From assembly GCF_016892765.1 (NCBI RefSeq), contig NZ_JAFEMD010000001.1, forward strand, positions 62,001 to 126,000: 64,000 nt of DNA, in the 5' to 3' direction. Positions 60,822 through 64,000 of the stretch are shown piece after piece (the stretch's first letter is position 1; each line of letters begins with the position of its first letter). Source of the DNA: Microvirga arvi. Its GTDB lineage: Bacteria; Pseudomonadota; Alphaproteobacteria; Rhizobiales; Beijerinckiaceae. The notes beneath the pieces were generated by a model. The model was not told the DNA's origin. It saw only the letters and a program-made list of their open reading frames with translations, and made no database searches. Position numbers and translations under genes: made by a program.

Positions 60822-62042
60822 TTAGAGCCAGGGCGTTCCCTTGCCCGGATTTCGAATCCCGAGATGCGCCAGCACGCTGGCTCCGATATCGGCGAAGCTC
60901 TCCCGTCGCCCGATGGAGCCTGGCGTCAAGCCGGGGCCGAAGCCCAGGATCGGCGCGTGCTCGCGGGTATGGTCGGAACCGCGCCAGGAGGGGTCGTTGC
61001 CGTGGTCGGCGGTGATAATGACGAGGTCGCCGTCTTTCAGGGCGGCTTCGATCTCCGGGATGCGCCGGTCAAAAGCCTCGAGCGCGGCCGCATAGCCTGG
61101 GATATCGCGGCGGTGGCCGAACTCGCTGTCGAAATCGACGAGATTGGCGAAGATGAAGCCGCCGTCGGGCAGATCCCTCAACGCGTCGATAGCAGCCGAC
61201 AGGCAGGCGTCGTTGCCGTTGGGCTTGATCTCCCTGCCCGTGCTGCGATGGGCGAAGATGTCGCCGATCTTGCCGACGGTGACAACGGAGCGGCCAACCT
61301 TCGTCAGTGTGTCGAGAATGGTGTCCGAGGGCGGAGGCGTGGCGAAATCCTTGCGGTTGCCGGTGCGCTTGAATCCGGTCTCGGGCGTGCCGAGGAAGGG
61401 GCGGGCGATCACGCGGCCGATGTTGTAGGCGTCGCAGATCTCCCGCCCGATGCGGCACAGCTCGTAGAGCCGCTCGAGCCCGAAGCTCTCCTCGTGCGCC
61501 GCGATCTGCAGCACGCTGTCGACGGAGGTGTAGACGATGGGTTGGCCCGTGCGCATGTGCTCCGCGCCGTATTCGTCGATGACGGCAGTGCCGGAAGCAT
61601 GCTTGTTGCCGAGGATGCCGGGCAGGTTGCCGCGCGCGATGAGGGCTGCGGTCAGCTCTTCAGGAAAGGTCGGGATCGTGTTGGGGAAATAACCCCAGTC
61701 GAAGGCGACGGGGACGCCGGCGATCTCCCAATGGCCCGAGGGGGTGTCCTTGCCCTTGGAGGTCTCGACGCCGTAGCCCCATGAGCCTTTCAGCGCGCCC
61801 CGGGGCGCGAGGTTCGGCGGCAGGCGGCCCGTCGAAGCCTCGCAGGCCAACCCTAAGCCGAGCGCCGCCATGTGCGGCAGATGGAGCGGCCCCTGGCGCA
61901 GGCCGGCCTGATCGCCGCGCCCCTCGGCGCAGGCCTCGGCGATATGACCGACCGTGTCGGCGCCGACATCGCCATAGACGTCGGCATCCTCCGCCCCGCC
62001 GATACCGACGGAATCAAGCACGATGAGAAGAGCGCGAGGCAT
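60822..62042 (-). CDS. deoB: Phosphopentomutase
   Basis: The 406-residue alkaline-phosphatase-fold enzyme interconverts ribose 1-phosphate and 5-phosphate (and deoxy forms). [26 protein letters not shown] at the N terminus carries the metal Asp and nucleophile Thr region. [51 protein letters not shown] and the C-terminal [14 protein letters not shown] are diagnostic. It links the phosphorolysis products of deoA/punA to deoC and to the pentose phosphate pathway. It is separated from the main deo operon by about 9 kb and lies next to the URC genes. Confidence 0.98.
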   Translation of the reverse strand: MPRALLIVLDSVGIGGAEDADVYGDVGADTVGHIAEACAEGRGDQAGLRQGPLHLPHMAALGLGLACEASTGRLPPNLAPRGALKGSWGYGVETSKGKDTPSGHWEIAGVPVAFDWGYFPNTIPTFPEELTAALIARGNLPGILGNKHASGTAVIDEYGAEHMRTGQPIVYTSVDSVLQIAAHEESFGLERLYELCRIGREICDAYNIGRVIARPFLGTPETGFKRTGNRKDFATPPPSDTILDTLTKVGRSVVTVGKIGDIFAHRSTGREIKPNGNDACLSAAIDALRDLPDGGFIFANLVDFDSEFGHRRDIPGYAAALEAFDRRIPEIEAALKDGDLVIITADHGNDPSWRGSDHTREHAPILGFGPGLTPGSIGRRESFADIGASVLAHLGIRNPGKGTPWL

Positions 62043-62110
62043 TCAGTGAAGTCCTTCAACCCACGAGGATCACGACTGATACGGCATAGCGGCAAAAGAT
62101 GCGATGGTCC

Positions 62111-63091
62111 TTAGTGATGGTGGTGCCCCTCATGGATGTGGCCCTCGTGGGGATGCTCGTCATGGTCCAGGGGGCATTCCGGGCCGTGCCTGTCGGATCC
62201 ATGCCTGTGGATCTCGATCTGCAGGGTCGAATGACGGATGCCGAAGTGGTCCTTCAGCTCCTGCTGCGCTTTCGTCAGGAAGCCGTCGCCTGGATGCCCG
62301 TCCGGCATCACGAGATGGGCCGTCAGCGCCGTCTCGGTCGTGCTCACGGCCCAGACATGCAGGTGATGAACGCCCGTGACGCCGGGCATCCGCTCGAGGG
62401 CTTGTCTCACCTCGGGAACCGCGATGTCGCGCGGCACGCCATGCAGGGACAGGGTCAGGGACTGCCTGAGCAATCCCCAGGTCCCCCAGACGATGACCGC
62501 GGCAATGACGAGGCTCAAGATCGGGTCGATCCAGGTCGCGCCGGTCCACAGGATGGCGAGACCGCCGAGAACCACGCCGAGAGACACGGCCGCATCGGCC
62601 ACCATGTGAAGGAAGGCGCCGCGGATGTTGAGATCGTGCTGGCCGCCCATGAACAGGAAAGCCGTGAAGCCGTTCACGATAATGCCGATGCCAGCCACGA
62701 TCATCATGGCGCCGGCGGCAACCGGCGCAGGCTCGATCAGGCGAGAGATGGATTCCCACACGATGCCGCCCACCGCCACCAGCAGAAGCAGCGCGTTGAA
62801 AAGCGCCGCGAGAATGGAGCTGGATCGAAGCCCGTAGGTGAAGCGTTCGCTCGCGCCGCGTCTGGCGAGCAGCGCCGCGCCCCAGGCGATGGCAAGGCCG
62901 AGAACATCGCTTAAGTTGTGGCCGGCATCCGAAAGCAGGGCCATGGAACCGGCCCAGAAGCCATAGCCGGCCTCGATGAGGACGAAGCCCAGGTTCAGGA
63001 TGATGCCGATGGCGAAGGCGCGGCCATGCCCGGCCTCCGGGGCATGGGAATGTCCGTGATGATGACCGGCCGAGTGGTGATGCGGATGCAT
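62111..63091 (-). CDS. Cation diffusion facilitator (CDF) metal exporter with His-rich ends
   Basis: The 326-residue membrane transporter is of the CzcD/ZitB type. Six helices are visible; metal-site motifs HNLSD in helix II (SDAGHNLSDVLGLA) and HMVAD in helix V are complete. The N terminus (MHPHHHSAGHHHGHSHAPEAGH) and the C terminus (HDEHPHEGHIHEGHHHH) are both rich in histidine, suggesting metal sensing or buffering. The cytoplasmic C-terminal domain contains GVTGVHHLHVWAVSTTETALTAHLV. It most likely exports Zn, Cd or Co ions by proton antiport. No regulator is adjacent. It follows the YejF-like gene by about 18 bases. Confidence 0.95.
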   Translation of the reverse strand: MHPHHHSAGHHHGHSHAPEAGHGRAFAIGIILNLGFVLIEAGYGFWAGSMALLSDAGHNLSDVLGLAIAWGAALLARRGASERFTYGLRSSSILAALFNALLLLVAVGGIVWESISRLIEPAPVAAGAMMIVAGIGIIVNGFTAFLFMGGQHDLNIRGAFLHMVADAAVSLGVVLGGLAILWTGATWIDPILSLVIAAVIVWGTWGLLRQSLTLSLHGVPRDIAVPEVRQALERMPGVTGVHHLHVWAVSTTETALTAHLVMPDGHPGDGFLTKAQQELKDHFGIRHSTLQIEIHRHGSDRHGPECPLDHDEHPHEGHIHEGHHHH

Positions 63092-63109
63092 GATCGGAAA
63101 AGCTGTATC

Positions 63110-64000
63110 TCATTCCCGGACGGTGTTCGAAGCCGCCGTTTCGAGGTTGAAGGCGGCGGCAAAGAGCGCCTTGGTGTAATCGGTCCGAGGCGCGGCGAAG
63201 ATGCTCTCGGCCGATCCTTCCTCGACGATCTGGCCGTTCTGCATCACTACCACGTGGTTGGCGAGCGCCCGCACGACCTTCAAATCGTGGCTGATGAACA
63301 TATAGGCGAGGTTGCGCCGCTTTTGGAGATCGCGCAGCAGTTCCACGATCTGCGCCTGCACGGACATGTCGAGGGCCGAGGTCGGCTCGTCGAGCATGAT
63401 GAACTGAGGCTCCAGCGCCATGGCGCGGGCAATGGCGATGCGCTGGCGCTGCCCGCCGGAGAACTCGTGCGGATAGCGGTCCATGGTGGCGGGGTCGAGC
63501 CCCACATCGTCGAGGGCCCTGGCCACCACGTCGCGGCGCTGGGCATAGGAGAGTTCCTTGTCCTGGACGAGCAGGCCTTCCTCGACGATCTCCGCGATCG
63601 ACATGCGCGGCGAGAGGGAGCCGTAAGGGTCCTGGAACACCACCTGCAGGTTCTTGCGCATCGGACGGATGTCATTGGCGCGCATGCCGTCGATGCGGTT
63701 GCCGAGGAAGACGATGGGTCCTTCCGACTGCACGAGGCGCAGGATGGCCAGGCCCAGCGTGGTCTTGCCCGAGCCCGACTCGCCCACGACCCCGACCGTC
63801 TCGCCCCGGCGCACGCGCACGGAGACCCCGTCGACCGCCTTCACATGGCCGACGGTCTTCTGGAAGAAGCCGCGCTTGATCGGAAACCAGACCTTGATCG
63901 GGCCGGCTTCCACAATGACCGGCGAATCGTGTGCGACGGGATTGGCACGGCCCTTCGGCTCCGCCGCCAGCAGGCGTTGCGTGTAAGGGTGCTGCGGGTT
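63110..64000 (-). CDS. YejF-like double-ABC peptide transporter ATPase, C-terminal part (5' end outside window)
   Basis: The minus-strand frame is open to the right edge (NPQHPYTQRLLAAEPKGRAN at the edge), so the gene is cut. The visible 296 residues contain the tail of a first ABC module (HPYTQRLLAAEP), a linker and the whole second module: Walker A GVVGESGSGKTTLGLAIL, VVFQDPYGSLSPRMSI, signature FSGGQRQRIAIARAMALEP, Walker B IMLDEPTSALDMSVQ and FISHDLKVVRAL. KVWFPIKRGFFQKTVGHVKAVDG is typical of the second half of YejF. Such systems import peptides such as microcin C or murein peptides. The permeases would lie beyond the window. Confidence 0.93.
   Translation of the reverse strand, partial: NPQHPYTQRLLAAEPKGRANPVAHDSPVIVEAGPIKVWFPIKRGFFQKTVGHVKAVDGVSVRVRRGETVGVVGESGSGKTTLGLAILRLVQSEGPIVFLGNRIDGMRANDIRPMRKNLQVVFQDPYGSLSPRMSIAEIVEEGLLVQDKELSYAQRRDVVARALDDVGLDPATMDRYPHEFSGGQRQRIAIARAMALEPQFIMLDEPTSALDMSVQAQIVELLRDLQKRRNLAYMFISHDLKVVRALANHVVVMQNGQIVEEGSAESIFAAPRTDYTKALFAAAFNLETAASNTVRE

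Overview
The window is a 64 kb stretch of a GC-rich (about 63% by eye) alphaproteobacterial chromosome. The gene content points to Hyphomicrobiales (Rhizobiales), perhaps a Methylobacteriaceae genus such as Microvirga. This is inferred from several signs: a CP4-like EPSP synthase, a TIGR02300 protein, an Hsp20/DUF1150 pair, an EcfG-type promoter motif, infC starting on ATT, and several families of intergenic palindromes. I see no prophage, transposase, integrase, CRISPR array or rRNA. Most of the window is ordinary core and transport/catabolism DNA.

Layout. 1-4.1 kb: the 5' part of a ComM/YifB ATPase, a single-domain response regulator behind an EcfG-like promoter, and mutS. 4.2-14.7 kb: maeB (malic enzyme-PTA fusion), a HAD phosphatase, hrpB, a DUF1194-mgsA pair, an SDR, cmk and aroA. 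14.8-22 kb: a zinc-ribbon/acidic-tail protein, tRNA-Ala(GGC), malate synthase G, pxpBC, 3-hydroxybutyrate dehydrogenase and proline iminopeptidase. 22-26 kb: a polyamine-type ABC operon. 26-32.6 kb: a dipeptide-type ABC operon ending in an M19 dipeptidase. 32.7-43.3 kb: argH, Hsp20-DUF1150, an alpha/beta hydrolase divergent from a glycosyltransferase, infC-rpmI-rplT, pheST and a MoeB-like protein.

43.6-62 kb is the most coherent block, a nucleoside uptake and degradation neighbourhood. A BMP-type nucleoside ABC transporter, with a VOC protein embedded in the operon, is followed without a break by cytidine deaminase, purine nucleoside phosphorylase, deoC, deoA and a GhrA-type reductase. After a short unrelated stretch (GFA protein, NlpC/P60, M17 peptidase, dgoK) come upp, a URC4/Urg3 protein and a URC1-type GTP-cyclohydrolase-II-like protein, then deoB. 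The upp-URC4-URC1 set matches the ribosylurea (URC) route of uracil catabolism known from yeasts and little studied in bacteria. Together with the deo genes it could take imported nucleosides down to central carbon and urea nitrogen. I regard this as the most interesting system here.

62-64 kb: a histidine-rich CDF metal exporter and the 3' part of a YejF-like double-ABC ATPase that runs off the window. Operon gaps hold at least four palindromic repeat families (A-D below) and several terminator-like hairpins. All functional calls come from reading motifs and families by eye; no database search was run.
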